From the NCBI RefSeq assembly GCF_001908375.1, contig NZ_CP017241.1:1-60000 (forward strand): a stretch of 60,000 bases of DNA, read 5' to 3'. The DNA comes from Rhizobium etli 8C-3 (GTDB lineage Bacteria > Pseudomonadota > Alphaproteobacteria > Rhizobiales > Rhizobiaceae). This document shows positions 20,478 through 29,877 of the stretch, piece by piece (within the stretch, counting starts at the first letter, position 1; each line of letters starts with the position of its first letter). The position numbers and the translations under genes were made by a program. A model generated the notes under the pieces. It saw nothing but the letters and a program-made list of their open reading frames with translations. It ran no database searches and was not told the DNA's origin.

Positions 20478-20798
20478 TTAAGCGGCGTTCGAAATCCAGC
20501 TCGAAAGGGCCGTCTTCGGAGCAGCGCCAACCTTGATATCGGCAACTTCACCAGCCTTGAAAATGGCAAGCGTTGGAATTGAGCGGACGCCGAACTGGGC
20601 TGCCAGTTCCGGGTTTTCATCGATATTAAGCTTAGCGACCTTAACCTTGCCGGCGAGCTCGGTTGCAATTTCCTCAAGGCTCGGAGCGATCATCTTGCAC
20701 GGACCGCACCACTCGGCCCAAAAATCAACGACAACGGGTTCTGCAGATTCCAGAACTTCCGACCGGAAGTTGTTGATATCGACTTTCACGGTAGCCAT
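20478..20798 (-). CDS. trxA: Thioredoxin 1
   Basis: A 106-residue classical thioredoxin, the cytoplasmic dithiol reductant kept reduced by thioredoxin reductase. The WCGPC active site is at residues 30-34 and the cis-proline loop RSIPTLAIF is intact. I use the ATG at 20798 (GGAG upstream) and not the in-frame extension to 20834. It lies 75 bases downstream of addA and may be read with it or from its own promoter. Confidence 0.95.
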   Translation of the reverse strand: MATVKVDINNFRSEVLESAEPVVVDFWAEWCGPCKMIAPSLEEIATELAGKVKVAKLNIDENPELAAQFGVRSIPTLAIFKAGEVADIKVGAAPKTALSSWISNAA

Positions 20799-20873
20799 AG
20801 GCTGCTCCTTTAGCGGAATTGACTGTTGATCCACATGTGATGGTGCGGTGCCGAATTTTCAATGTCCGGTATT

Positions 20874-23800
20874 TCACTTTGTTTTGAGTCCTGCAAGCGC
20901 CATTTCGAGCGCGCGCTCGCTCAAAGTATGAACAGCGGCACTCTCGGTATAGACCAGCATGCAGTCGATGCGCTTGCCTGGATAGAGCGGCGCCAGGATT
21001 TCGCGGTAGATCGCAAGCTGCGCCTGATGCGCAAAGGGAATATCCGTGGCGGTGGCGGGCGGCACACGATTGGTCTTATAGTCGAGAACGACGACACGGT
21101 CATCGAAAACGGCCAAGCGATCGACACGACCGGAAACGGCATAGTGGCGCCCCTTCAAGATGAGCGTCCCCATGATCGAGACTTCGGGCTGCGTGTGTAC
21201 TGCAAAGACTTCCTGAAGGCTGTCCTCCGAAAGTAGTTTCAGCACCAGATCGACCAGTCGCTGCCGTTCGGTTTCCGGCCAGAAACGTGCAGCACGGCTT
21301 GCGTAACGGGCCGCCGCGTCCGCTCTCTCGGCCGGAACGATGTCCGGTAGAGTCTGCAGCATGCGATGGATCAGACGCCCCTTTTCCAACGATCGGTCGG
21401 AGCGTGGTGTTTCAGCAAAGAGTGGCGAATGGATCAAGAGATCATCCGCCTCCTCATCGATGATGGTTCCGACCCCGGATGGGCTGAGAGGTCTCGGCAA
21501 CTGCGGTGGCGGCGAAAGCGGCCTGAGGATGCTGGAGGGCAGCGGCTCGCCTTCGTTCCGCTCTTCCAGCTTATCGGCGCGCTCGAACATGCGGCCTGCT
21601 TGCGGCAGACGCCATTTCACGCCGCGCCAGTCACCGTCCGGTCCTTCGAAGGTTGCCGGTGTAACATGCGGGTGGCTGTCTGCCATCGCTGATGTAATCA
21701 TCATGTGCCAAGTATCGCTGTTTGCCCTGACACCGCGATAACCGCAGACAATCAAACGGTCGGCGGCGCGTGTCATCGCCACATAGAGCAGCCGCCGGTA
21801 TTCTTCTTCCGCCAGTTTCTGAATTCTTGCGGCATCGGCTTGCGTCATCGAATTGGCAAGGTCGCTGACTGGAACCCAGACAGGTATTGGAGGGGTTTCC
21901 GCATCTGTTTCGAGCAGGCGCAGTTTTGGCATGTGGGTATGCGTGAAAGCTTTCGAGCCGCCGTCGACAAGAAAAACGATCGGTGCTTCCAACCCCTTGG
22001 AAGCATGCACCGTCATGATCCGGACCTCGTTGCGGCCCTTGTCCTGCTCACGCTTCACCTCGGGCGCTTCGAGTTCCAGCGTTGAGATAAAGGACTGCAG
22101 GCCGGGCAGTCCCGAACTTTCGTGATCGAACGTGAAATTGAGGAACTCGTCCAGAATATCGCTGACCTCGGTGCCGAGACGCGCGAGAAACTGACGCCGG
22201 CCGCCGTGAACGCCAAGCAGACGCGAGTAGAAATCGTGGACGGACAGGTTTTGCGATTGATGAAGAAGGAGCGTGAGCTTTTCTGCCACGCTCGCAAATC
22301 GCTCGTTACCGTCGACTGCAAATTGCCGCAGGTGAGCCCACACGCTTGCATTGTCGCTGCGCAGCGCAGCGAGTGCGAAGATATCATCTTCCGATAGGTC
22401 GAACAGCGGGCTCTTGAGCACTGCTGCAAGTGAAAGATCATCCTGGGGCAACAAGAGGAAACGGCCAAGCGCCAGCAAGTCCTGAACGGCGATGTGGCTG
22501 GTCAGCCTGAGGCGGTCTGCGCCCGCCACCGGAATATTGTTGCGCCGTTTCAGTGCACGGGTCAGCGCGTTGACAAAGGTATCGCGCTTGCGCACCAGCA
22601 CCAGGATATCACCGGCTCGGATAAGACGCTCCTTGCCCTTTTCGACGATCGTCTCGTGGCCGACAAGCCGCTCGATGGTATGGGCCATGCGCTTTGCCAG
22701 GATCGCAGCTGGCGCGCTTTCGGGCGTTGCGTCAAAGGGCGCCGTCCAGTCTTCGTCCTTGACGGTGGCTTCGGGGGAGATCATCTCCCACAGATCGACG
22801 GCACCTGGGTGACCGATGCGGCTAGAGCGGTGAACGACCGGCTCTTCGACGGCGCTGAGGCCTCTGGCGTTTTCGGATGACGTGAAGATATGGTCGACCG
22901 CAGCGAGAACGTCGGATGTCGAGCGAAAGGAAAGGGGCAGACGTACGGACGAAAACAGTTGACCGCTTGCCGAAACCCGCCTCCTCGTACGTTCGCTTTC
23001 CTCGGAAAAACGCTCCGGGCGCGCGCCCTGGAAGGAATAGATCGATTGTTTCTCGTCGCCGACGGCAAACAGTGTTCGCACCACGGGCCATGCGCTTTCG
23101 CCGGAAAAGAAATCTTCCGCCAGCGACTGGATCACGCTCCATTGAATCGGGCTCGTATCCTGCGCTTCATCGACGAGGATATGATCGATACCCTGGTCGA
23201 GTTTATAGTGTATCCAGGGCCCGACGCCGCTTTTCGTCAGCAGATCCGCAGTGCGCGTGATGAGATCTTCGAAATCCAGCTGACTGCGCTGCTTTTTCAA
23301 GTCCTCATAATCGCGGTTCAGCCGGTCGGCGAGGATAAGGGCTGCATGCGTGGCATTGAACATTCGCATGATCTTGAGGCGGTCGCGGCACGCGACGATA
23401 TGCGCGCGCGCTTCGGCGATTGCATCTGCAAGCTCAGGTGCATCGGAAAGCATGGCCTTGACGGTGAATTGCGAATCCGACTTAGGTTCGCCCTTCGCCG
23501 TCAGGAAAATCTTTTCAAGCAATTCGGCACGTTTTGTTGCGTTCAGCTCGTTGGAAGCCTGCCGCAAGCCATAGGCGACTTCCTGCGCTTTCGAGCCGCC
23601 TTTCTGGGCTGCCAATGTCAGGTAAAGATCGAGCGTCAGGCCGAAGAGACCCGGCAGCGGCCAGTATCGCAAGGTGACCTGGGCCTCTGTCTCGTCGGCC
23701 GAAAGTTGCAGTTGCCTACGCAGCGTGGTCGCAATCCCGTCTTGTTGCTCAGCGGCGGAAATGAAGCGGCGAATGGCGTTACGGTTGGCGACGATTTCGC

Positions 23801-24425
23801 CAAGCAGTGTTTCCAACCCGGTTTCGTCACCGAGATTGAGAATATAGGAGAAGGCATCGGCAAGCTCGCAATCCTCTTGGGGTGTGGTGGCAGTCAACAG
23901 CGAGCGGCGCGCATCAGCGAGCAACGTCGCTGCGGCACGATCGTCGAGAACCGAGAAGTGTCCTGCTACATTGGCCTCCAGCGGAAACTGATGCAGCAAG
24001 GCCTCGCAAAAGGCATGGATGGTCTGGATCTTCAGCCCGCCCGGCGTTTCCAGCGCCTTGGCAAAAAGCCGTCTCGCTTCGGCAAGTTTGTGCCGGTCGG
24101 GTGTTTCGCCTTCGATCTGAGTTATCCGGTTTGTCAGTTCCTCGTCCGGAAGCACCGCCCACTCGGCCAAACGTGCAAAGACACGATTCGACATTTCGGA
24201 TGCGGCCGCCTTGGTATAAGTGAGGCAGAGGATGGCCGAGGGCCGCGCACCGGAAAGCAGAAGGCGGATGACGCGCTGCGTCAGCACATGCGTCTTGCCG
24301 GAACCGGCGTTGGCCGAAACCCAGGCTGACCGCGACGGGTCGGAGGCAATAGACTGCTGGATCGTCGTCCAGCTGATCCACATGCCAGGATCGTCGCCCT
24401 GCGGAAGTGCGGTCGGATCACTCAT
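20874..24425 (-). CDS. addA: Double-strand break repair helicase-nuclease AddA
   Basis: A 1183-residue UvrD-type helicase with a RecB-family nuclease domain, the AddA half of the AddAB (RecBCD-like) complex that resects broken ends for RecA. Walker A ANAGSGKT is at residues 38-45, the helicase DEAQD motif is in ILVDEAQDTSP, and the C-terminal nuclease has GRVDRLAVF followed by VVLDYKTN (catalytic D and K). I use the ATG at 24425; an upstream extension to 24494 has no family support. The start overlaps addB by 8 bases, so the two are coupled. Confidence 0.93.
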   Translation of the reverse strand: MSDPTALPQGDDPGMWISWTTIQQSIASDPSRSAWVSANAGSGKTHVLTQRVIRLLLSGARPSAILCLTYTKAAASEMSNRVFARLAEWAVLPDEELTNRITQIEGETPDRHKLAEARRLFAKALETPGGLKIQTIHAFCEALLHQFPLEANVAGHFSVLDDRAAATLLADARRSLLTATTPQEDCELADAFSYILNLGDETGLETLLGEIVANRNAIRRFISAAEQQDGIATTLRRQLQLSADETEAQVTLRYWPLPGLFGLTLDLYLTLAAQKGGSKAQEVAYGLRQASNELNATKRAELLEKIFLTAKGEPKSDSQFTVKAMLSDAPELADAIAEARAHIVACRDRLKIMRMFNATHAALILADRLNRDYEDLKKQRSQLDFEDLITRTADLLTKSGVGPWIHYKLDQGIDHILVDEAQDTSPIQWSVIQSLAEDFFSGESAWPVVRTLFAVGDEKQSIYSFQGARPERFSEESERTRRRVSASGQLFSSVRLPLSFRSTSDVLAAVDHIFTSSENARGLSAVEEPVVHRSSRIGHPGAVDLWEMISPEATVKDEDWTAPFDATPESAPAAILAKRMAHTIERLVGHETIVEKGKERLIRAGDILVLVRKRDTFVNALTRALKRRNNIPVAGADRLRLTSHIAVQDLLALGRFLLLPQDDLSLAAVLKSPLFDLSEDDIFALAALRSDNASVWAHLRQFAVDGNERFASVAEKLTLLLHQSQNLSVHDFYSRLLGVHGGRRQFLARLGTEVSDILDEFLNFTFDHESSGLPGLQSFISTLELEAPEVKREQDKGRNEVRIMTVHASKGLEAPIVFLVDGGSKAFTHTHMPKLRLLETDAETPPIPVWVPVSDLANSMTQADAARIQKLAEEEYRRLLYVAMTRAADRLIVCGYRGVRANSDTWHMMITSAMADSHPHVTPATFEGPDGDWRGVKWRLPQAGRMFERADKLEERNEGEPLPSSILRPLSPPPQLPRPLSPSGVGTIIDEEADDLLIHSPLFAETPRSDRSLEKGRLIHRMLQTLPDIVPAERADAAARYASRAARFWPETERQRLVDLVLKLLSEDSLQEVFAVHTQPEVSIMGTLILKGRHYAVSGRVDRLAVFDDRVVVLDYKTNRVPPATATDIPFAHQAQLAIYREILAPLYPGKRIDCMLVYTESAAVHTLSERALEMALAGLKTK

Positions 24426-27400
24426 CGCCGCCCGCTTCCTCGTTTTCGGCCGTCGACCATTCGGAAACGCGCGCAAGGTGATCGTAATCACCACCGAAAT
24501 CGAACTGCTGTGCCGGAATCAACCGTGAAGTGAAGCCACGTTCTCCGGATTGCAGAAGCGACACGAACTTGACCAGTTGATCGATTGATTCTTCTGCCAG
24601 ATCGAGGGCCGATTTTGCTTTGTCGCTTCGAGTGGAAGTTTCATTGTTGACTACATCGGTGTCGAAACGGCTGCCGGGTCGAAGGCGTACATAGATGAGA
24701 TCCTGCGGTATCAGGCTTCCGACGTCTCGGAAGGCGCCGGCGCTGAGCGCCGCGGCCTCAAGCGCCAATTGCGGATCGAGAAGCGTGCGCGCCTGTGCGG
24801 GCGATGGATTGGAGCCGGTCTTGTAGTCGATGATGTCGGCAGCGTTTGGCCCCGTCACATCGATGCGGTCGGCAACCCCTGTCAACCGGATATTGATCGG
24901 TTCGAGTTCCACGCCGCCACGCACTTCCGTATACGTCTTGCGGATCGCCGGTCGGCGTTCGGCTTCCCATTCGAGGAACGCGCGCGCCACCTCCCTGAAA
25001 CGCGGACGCCATACGGCATCAATGTGCGAGGGCAGGTGCTCCATGTCGAAGAGCTCCATCACAATGGTTTCCATTGCTTGGGCGGCTTCCGGTGTACCTG
25101 CAGCATGTCCTTCACGAACAAAGCGGTCGATGATCGTGTGATAGAGCGTCCCGCGTTCGGCAGCACCTGGATCGCGATTGAAGGGGTCCACAGGGTCAAG
25201 GCGCAAGATGCGCCGGGCATAGATGGCATAAGGATCGCGCCGCAGGCGCCCAACTTCGCTGAAGGAATAGGATTTCGGCTGCAATTCGAGGGGCGGTGCA
25301 GGCGATGGGCGTTGGGCTGGTGCTTGGCTCTTGCTCTCGTCCAGCAGGCTTACCCAATGCACGAAGCGCTCGCCGCGTGCTTTCAGTTCCCTTTCGAATG
25401 TCTCGCCGCCCAGCGCCAGCAGCCTCTGGAGCCAGCGCGATGCGACCGTCGGCGTCGAGCCTTGCCGCAGCGAGCGCGAATAGATCAGATGCCGTGTTCC
25501 GCTCGCCATCACGAAGTCATGGGCCAGTTGGCCGATGCGCCGCTCCGGCGGCTCGAGGCCGATTTCCGTCTTCATCGTGCGCGAGATGAAGGGATTGTTG
25601 GCCGTTTGGCCCGGCCAGGAGCCTTCATTCAGTCCGCCCAGGATCAGCGTGTCGACGCTTTGCAGACGCGCCTCCAGCGTGCCGAAGATGAAGACCCTTG
25701 GATGGCTGAGAGCACGAGGCTTGACCGCCTGCCCGGCCGAAAGCGCCGCCATGATATCGATCCATTGCGGTCCATCGGCTTCGATCTGGCCCTCCGTCTC
25801 GATCACCTCACCGAGCAGGCTTGCAAGCGAATCGCCCGCTTCACCGGCCCAGAGATTGGCGAGGTTGCCGCATTCATCGACTGCCACGGCTTCGAGCGCG
25901 CGTCCAGTCCGCTCCGCCCAATCGCAAAGCCTGAAGCAGGCCGTCAGTCCACGGCCATCCGGCCGATGGCGCACGAGCGCGGATGCCAGGGGTTCGGTGG
26001 CGTTCGAAATCCGCCGAGCAAGATTGCGCGCCAGCTCCACCGCTTCTGCCGGCAGCGACCTGCGCCAATTCGGCGCGTGTCTGTCCCCTGCCTGCTCTGA
26101 AAGTTGATGCTCCAGCAGGGGCTCCAACGCGCTGATATCGACTTCGGCAACACCGCCACGCAGGGCGAGCAGTTCTAGTGCCTCGGCAGCTTGCATGAGC
26201 GTGCCTCGTTCGAGGCCGAAGCGAGCCAGGGGATGCTTGAGCAATGCTACGATTGTGACCGGATCGCCGGGCCGCAGTGTTGCCTCGAGGAGCAGTTGAA
26301 GGAGCGTTCCCTGCAACATAGCCGCAAGGGGCGTACCGGCCGAATCGTCGGCCAGGATGCCGAAACGGGAAAGCTCTGCCATCACGCGCCGGGCGAGATT
26401 GCGGTCGGGTGTGATGAGCGCTGTCTGGCTGTCGCCGTTTCGTCCCGGCCGATCCAGTGCCAGCCGCAAGGCTATGGCGATCGCCGTCGCTTCTTCGCGC
26501 TCGTTTGCGGCTTCGATCAGCGAGACATCGGCAAAGGCAGCCGCCAGTGCATCGTCCGGCAGTCCTGTCTTCCATTCGCCCCAATCGCTCGTCGCTTCCG
26601 CTGCAGCGAGCGCACGGGAAAGAATGTCTGCGCGGCGATGCAGATCTTGTTCCACCTGCCCAATTGCAACGACGTCGCCGCGCGTGAGGTTCAGCCGTTT
26701 GAGGAGGGACGAAAGACCGTATTGCGGGTGGCTTCGGCTGGCGGCGTTGGCCCGCTCAAAAGCGGTGATCTCCGGCGCGACCATCTGCCAATGCGCCTCC
26801 GGCATCGATAGATCGAGGCCCGGAAGCACGATCACGCCCTCAGGCAGGTTGGCGACGGCGGCGATGAGGTCGGCGGTTGCCGGCATCGAGCCGGTGGACC
26901 CGGCAATAATAATCGGTCCGGCAGGTTTTGCCGTTGCGAGCCGGTTGGCTTCCGCACGCAGGATCGCATTGCGATGCCGTGCCGGCGACGATTTTCCGAG
27001 TTCGGCAAGCCGTTCCGGCCAGAAGGCGATGGCGATCTGCAGAAATTCGGCCGTCAACTGCCACCACAGAGCATAATCTTCGGCATCGAGTTTCGTGAGT
27101 TCCGACCACTCGCGATCCTCGGTCTCGATGGAATCGATCAGTTCGGCAAGATTGCGTGCGAGCCAGATCGCGTCTGCCGGGCTCGCCGGCGCAGCCAATG
27201 GCGAATCGGCGTGGATACGCCGCACGATCTCCGGCAGCCTGTTGCGCCAGGCGAGGATGAGGCGGGCAAGCTCGAGCAGACGCGCGGTATTCGACAGCGG
27301 CTGCGCGAGATCGAGCGTTGCAGGCAGCGCCTCCTCGAAATAGCCGCTGTCGTCATCCGTCTCGCCGAGCGGCCGGATAACCGGTAGGATCGCCGAACGG

Positions 27401-27612
27401 CCGCCGAGAAGGTCGACGAACTCCGAACGCAGCACGCGGGCGGCGCGTCGCGTTGGCAGGTAGATGGTTACTTTGGAGAGCGAAAGCGGATCGTTCGGAT
27501 CGTGCCGGAAGAGCGGCGTCAGTTCCCCATGGCAGAGTGTTGCGGCAAGCGTCTTGAGAAAAGGCAGACCTGCCGGGATCGTCAGAACGCGAGGCTCGTG
27601 CCTTATTGCCAT
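24418..27612 (-). CDS. addB: Double-strand break repair protein AddB
   Basis: A 1064-residue AddB of the alphaproteobacterial type, partner of AddA in double-strand break resection. The C-terminal PD-(D/E)XK nuclease is visible (GVADRIDVTG, then DIIDYKTG). The four C-terminal cysteines that hold a 4Fe-4S cluster in Bacillus AddB are missing; the few cysteines present are scattered and none follow the CxxC spacing. The N-terminal region has no intact Walker motif, as is usual for this group. It sits 3 bases from the nucleotidyltransferase upstream and overlaps addA. Confidence 0.92.
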   Translation of the reverse strand: MAIRHEPRVLTIPAGLPFLKTLAATLCHGELTPLFRHDPNDPLSLSKVTIYLPTRRAARVLRSEFVDLLGGRSAILPVIRPLGETDDDSGYFEEALPATLDLAQPLSNTARLLELARLILAWRNRLPEIVRRIHADSPLAAPASPADAIWLARNLAELIDSIETEDREWSELTKLDAEDYALWWQLTAEFLQIAIAFWPERLAELGKSSPARHRNAILRAEANRLATAKPAGPIIIAGSTGSMPATADLIAAVANLPEGVIVLPGLDLSMPEAHWQMVAPEITAFERANAASRSHPQYGLSSLLKRLNLTRGDVVAIGQVEQDLHRRADILSRALAAAEATSDWGEWKTGLPDDALAAAFADVSLIEAANEREEATAIAIALRLALDRPGRNGDSQTALITPDRNLARRVMAELSRFGILADDSAGTPLAAMLQGTLLQLLLEATLRPGDPVTIVALLKHPLARFGLERGTLMQAAEALELLALRGGVAEVDISALEPLLEHQLSEQAGDRHAPNWRRSLPAEAVELARNLARRISNATEPLASALVRHRPDGRGLTACFRLCDWAERTGRALEAVAVDECGNLANLWAGEAGDSLASLLGEVIETEGQIEADGPQWIDIMAALSAGQAVKPRALSHPRVFIFGTLEARLQSVDTLILGGLNEGSWPGQTANNPFISRTMKTEIGLEPPERRIGQLAHDFVMASGTRHLIYSRSLRQGSTPTVASRWLQRLLALGGETFERELKARGERFVHWVSLLDESKSQAPAQRPSPAPPLELQPKSYSFSEVGRLRRDPYAIYARRILRLDPVDPFNRDPGAAERGTLYHTIIDRFVREGHAAGTPEAAQAMETIVMELFDMEHLPSHIDAVWRPRFREVARAFLEWEAERRPAIRKTYTEVRGGVELEPINIRLTGVADRIDVTGPNAADIIDYKTGSNPSPAQARTLLDPQLALEAAALSAGAFRDVGSLIPQDLIYVRLRPGSRFDTDVVNNETSTRSDKAKSALDLAEESIDQLVKFVSLLQSGERGFTSRLIPAQQFDFGGDYDHLARVSEWSTAENEEAGGDE

Positions 27613-27615
27613 CCG

Positions 27616-28350
27616 TTACACAAACGTCCGGAAGCGCCGGATCGTTTCCTCCGCTTGGCCGATCGCCTCCGGCGTGCCGACCGTGAGCCAATGGCCCTCG
27701 AGCATCATGCCGAAAAGCCGTCCGCGCTCGATCGCCTTGTCGAAATAGATGTTGAAATTGAACGGGTCATCGGCGGGAGCATCGTCCAGAAACGATGTGT
27801 CCATGACGATTGCGCCCGCATAGACGACGGGATTCGGCCCCTTTTCACGATAGCGGGTAAGCCTGCCATCCGGGGCGAGGTTGAAATCGTTCTTGCCATT
27901 GTGGCCTGTCGTATCCGCGAGTCTGACGCACAGCATGGCCATATCCATGCGGTTCGAATCGAAGAAGCCGGCTAATCGTCGAAGATTGCTCGGCCGGTCG
28001 GGCCGTTCACCGATCCAGAAAAGATCGGCATTGGTGACGAAAACCGTACCGCGAGCGAGGAGCTTGAGCCCTTTTGCCAGGCCGCCGCCACTGTTCATCA
28101 GTTGATCGCGTTCGTCGGAAATGATGACATCGAGCGCCCTGTAGGAATTGAGATGTGCGAGCATCTGGTCAGCGAAATGATGGACGTTGACGACCGCCTT
28201 CTCAACGCCTGCCTCCGCAAGCGAATCCAGTGCATAGTCGATCATCGGTTTACCGTCGATTTTCACCAGCGGCTTCGGGATTGTATCGGTAATTGGGCGC
28301 ATGCGGGTGCCAAGGCCGGCGGCAAGCACCATAGCTTGTTTGATGGTCAT
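27616..28350 (-). CDS. Sugar-phosphate nucleotidyltransferase, MurU-like
   Basis: A 244-residue Rossmann-fold nucleotidyltransferase. The N-terminal MVLAAGLGTRMRPIT loop and PKPLVKIDGKPMIDY are the signature of this group. In Pseudomonas, MurU makes UDP-MurNAc from MurNAc 1-phosphate, the product of AmgK, in peptidoglycan recycling. The gene directly upstream is an AmgK-like kinase fused to TsaE, which supports MurU as the role; a glucose-1-phosphate type enzyme is the alternative. It lies 24 bases after the tsaE-amgK gene and 3 before addB. Confidence 0.85.
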   Translation of the reverse strand: MTIKQAMVLAAGLGTRMRPITDTIPKPLVKIDGKPMIDYALDSLAEAGVEKAVVNVHHFADQMLAHLNSYRALDVIISDERDQLMNSGGGLAKGLKLLARGTVFVTNADLFWIGERPDRPSNLRRLAGFFDSNRMDMAMLCVRLADTTGHNGKNDFNLAPDGRLTRYREKGPNPVVYAGAIVMDTSFLDDAPADDPFNFNIYFDKAIERGRLFGMMLEGHWLTVGTPEAIGQAEETIRRFRTFV

Positions 28351-28374
28351 CTCATCCCGAACTTATGATTCGCT

Positions 28375-29877
28375 CTAATCTATTCCAGCCCTTGCGCACC
28401 AATCGCGCAAGGGGGCAAGCGCTTCATGTTCAAGCGCCACTTTGAGATAGGAGAGCGTGCGGGGCATGTGTTTCGTATAGCCGGGCTTTCCGTCGCGCTG
28501 CAACAGCCGCACCCAGAGACCGGCAAGCTTGCAGTTACGCTGAGCCGACATGATCGCAAAGCTTTTCAGGAAACCGGCTTCGTCAAAGTTACCCTGTGCG
28601 CGGCGACAAGCCAGATAGTCGTCCATGAGCTGCCTGAACAGGTCAGGTTCGATGGTGACGCGGGCATCCTGCACGATGGATGCAAGATCATAGGCGGTCG
28701 GGCCAATCATGGCGTCCTGAAAATCGATGAGGCCGACCTTCTGGATGCCTTTCTCTTTCTCGCGCCAGATGATGTTTGGGGAATGGAAGTCGCGGAGCAA
28801 CAGATTCTGTTCCGCCGATGCGAGTTCATCGATGAGCCTGTCCCAGATCGCCAGATATTCCTCACGCTCGCCATCGCCTGGAGCTTCACCGCGCTTCCAT
28901 AGGAGATACCAGTCGAGAACAAGGCGCACTTCCATCTTCATGGCTGTGCGGTCAAAATCGGGAATGTGGTGGATGTGGCTATCGGTGACGCGGATATCCT
29001 GCGGAATCTTCATCCCGTGCAGGTGCGCAAGACAGGCGACACTCTGCCGGTAACGCGAGGCGATGGGGTTGAAGCCCTCATCGAGAACGCCATCGCTGCC
29101 GAGATCTTCGATCAGCAGAATGCCCTGTCCATAGTCGACCTCGTAGATCTCTGGCGCTGCAAAGCCTCTTTGACGCAGCATGTTGGCAATTGCAACGAAG
29201 GGATAGGCATTCTCGGCAATATGGGCAACCTTGGGATAGGGCTTTCCATCAAGTACCGCCGGTCCCTCGGGAAGCGGCGGCCAATCCATCAGTATCTTGC
29301 GGTCCTGGCCATGCGGATAGACCGCTTCGTAGGCGCGAAGCGAGGCATCACCCGTCAGGAAGCGGCGTTTTGCAGTCGGATGCCCGGCTTTCGCCAGAAA
29401 CTCGCGGATTGCGACAACGCGGCGGATCCTGTGCATCTGTCTTGGCGGCGCGACAATCGTTGCGAGCCGGCCACTGCCTTCGTGCTCAAGCTTCATCACG
29501 ATGCGATCGGCAGGCAATTCGTCTCCTGCCATTTCGGGCCATTCGACAAGGCAAATACCATTTTGAAGCGCTTCGTCGAAGCCGAGTTCCTCCAACTCCG
29601 CACCATCAGCGAGGCGGTAGAGATCGAAATGCGAGACCGGAATCCGCAAATCGTAGGATTGAACCAGCGTAAAGGTCGGGCTCGGGACCTCAAGAAGCTC
29701 GTCATCCGCCATGGCGCGCAGGAACGCACGGGCAAGGGATGATTTTCCAGCGCCGAGATCTCCGGAAAGTGCCAAACAATCGCCAGTCTTCAGCGCGAGC
29801 GCCAAATCTTCTCCAAGGCGGATCGTTGCCGCCTCGTCTTCCAGGAAAAGCGAGATTGTGCCGTCCTTCGTGATCAT
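28375..29877 (-). CDS. TsaE ATPase fused to AmgK-like sugar kinase
   Basis: A 500-residue two-domain protein. Residues 1 to about 140 are TsaE (YjeE), the ATPase of the tRNA t6A37 complex: Walker A GDLGAGKSS at 39-47, SPTFTLVQSY, then the HFDLYRL motif. From about residue 165 to the end it is an aminoglycoside-phosphotransferase-fold kinase with LLRDFHSPNIIW (catalytic D and H-x-x-N) and LIDFQDAMIGPTAYDL, the motifs of AmgK, which phosphorylates MurNAc and GlcNAc at C1. The start at 29877 overlaps divL by 4 bases. An alternative start at 29925 adds 16 residues and seems wrong. Confidence 0.88.
   Translation of the reverse strand: MITKDGTISLFLEDEAATIRLGEDLALALKTGDCLALSGDLGAGKSSLARAFLRAMADDELLEVPSPTFTLVQSYDLRIPVSHFDLYRLADGAELEELGFDEALQNGICLVEWPEMAGDELPADRIVMKLEHEGSGRLATIVAPPRQMHRIRRVVAIREFLAKAGHPTAKRRFLTGDASLRAYEAVYPHGQDRKILMDWPPLPEGPAVLDGKPYPKVAHIAENAYPFVAIANMLRQRGFAAPEIYEVDYGQGILLIEDLGSDGVLDEGFNPIASRYRQSVACLAHLHGMKIPQDIRVTDSHIHHIPDFDRTAMKMEVRLVLDWYLLWKRGEAPGDGEREEYLAIWDRLIDELASAEQNLLLRDFHSPNIIWREKEKGIQKVGLIDFQDAMIGPTAYDLASIVQDARVTIEPDLFRQLMDDYLACRRAQGNFDEAGFLKSFAIMSAQRNCKLAGLWVRLLQRDGKPGYTKHMPRTLSYLKVALEHEALAPLRDWCARAGID

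Noticed and set aside
22890..24329. 479-residue plus-strand frame opposite addA
   Set aside because: The minus-strand AddA has clear helicase motifs; the opposite frame shows no domain and is rich in rare residue patterns typical of shadow frames.
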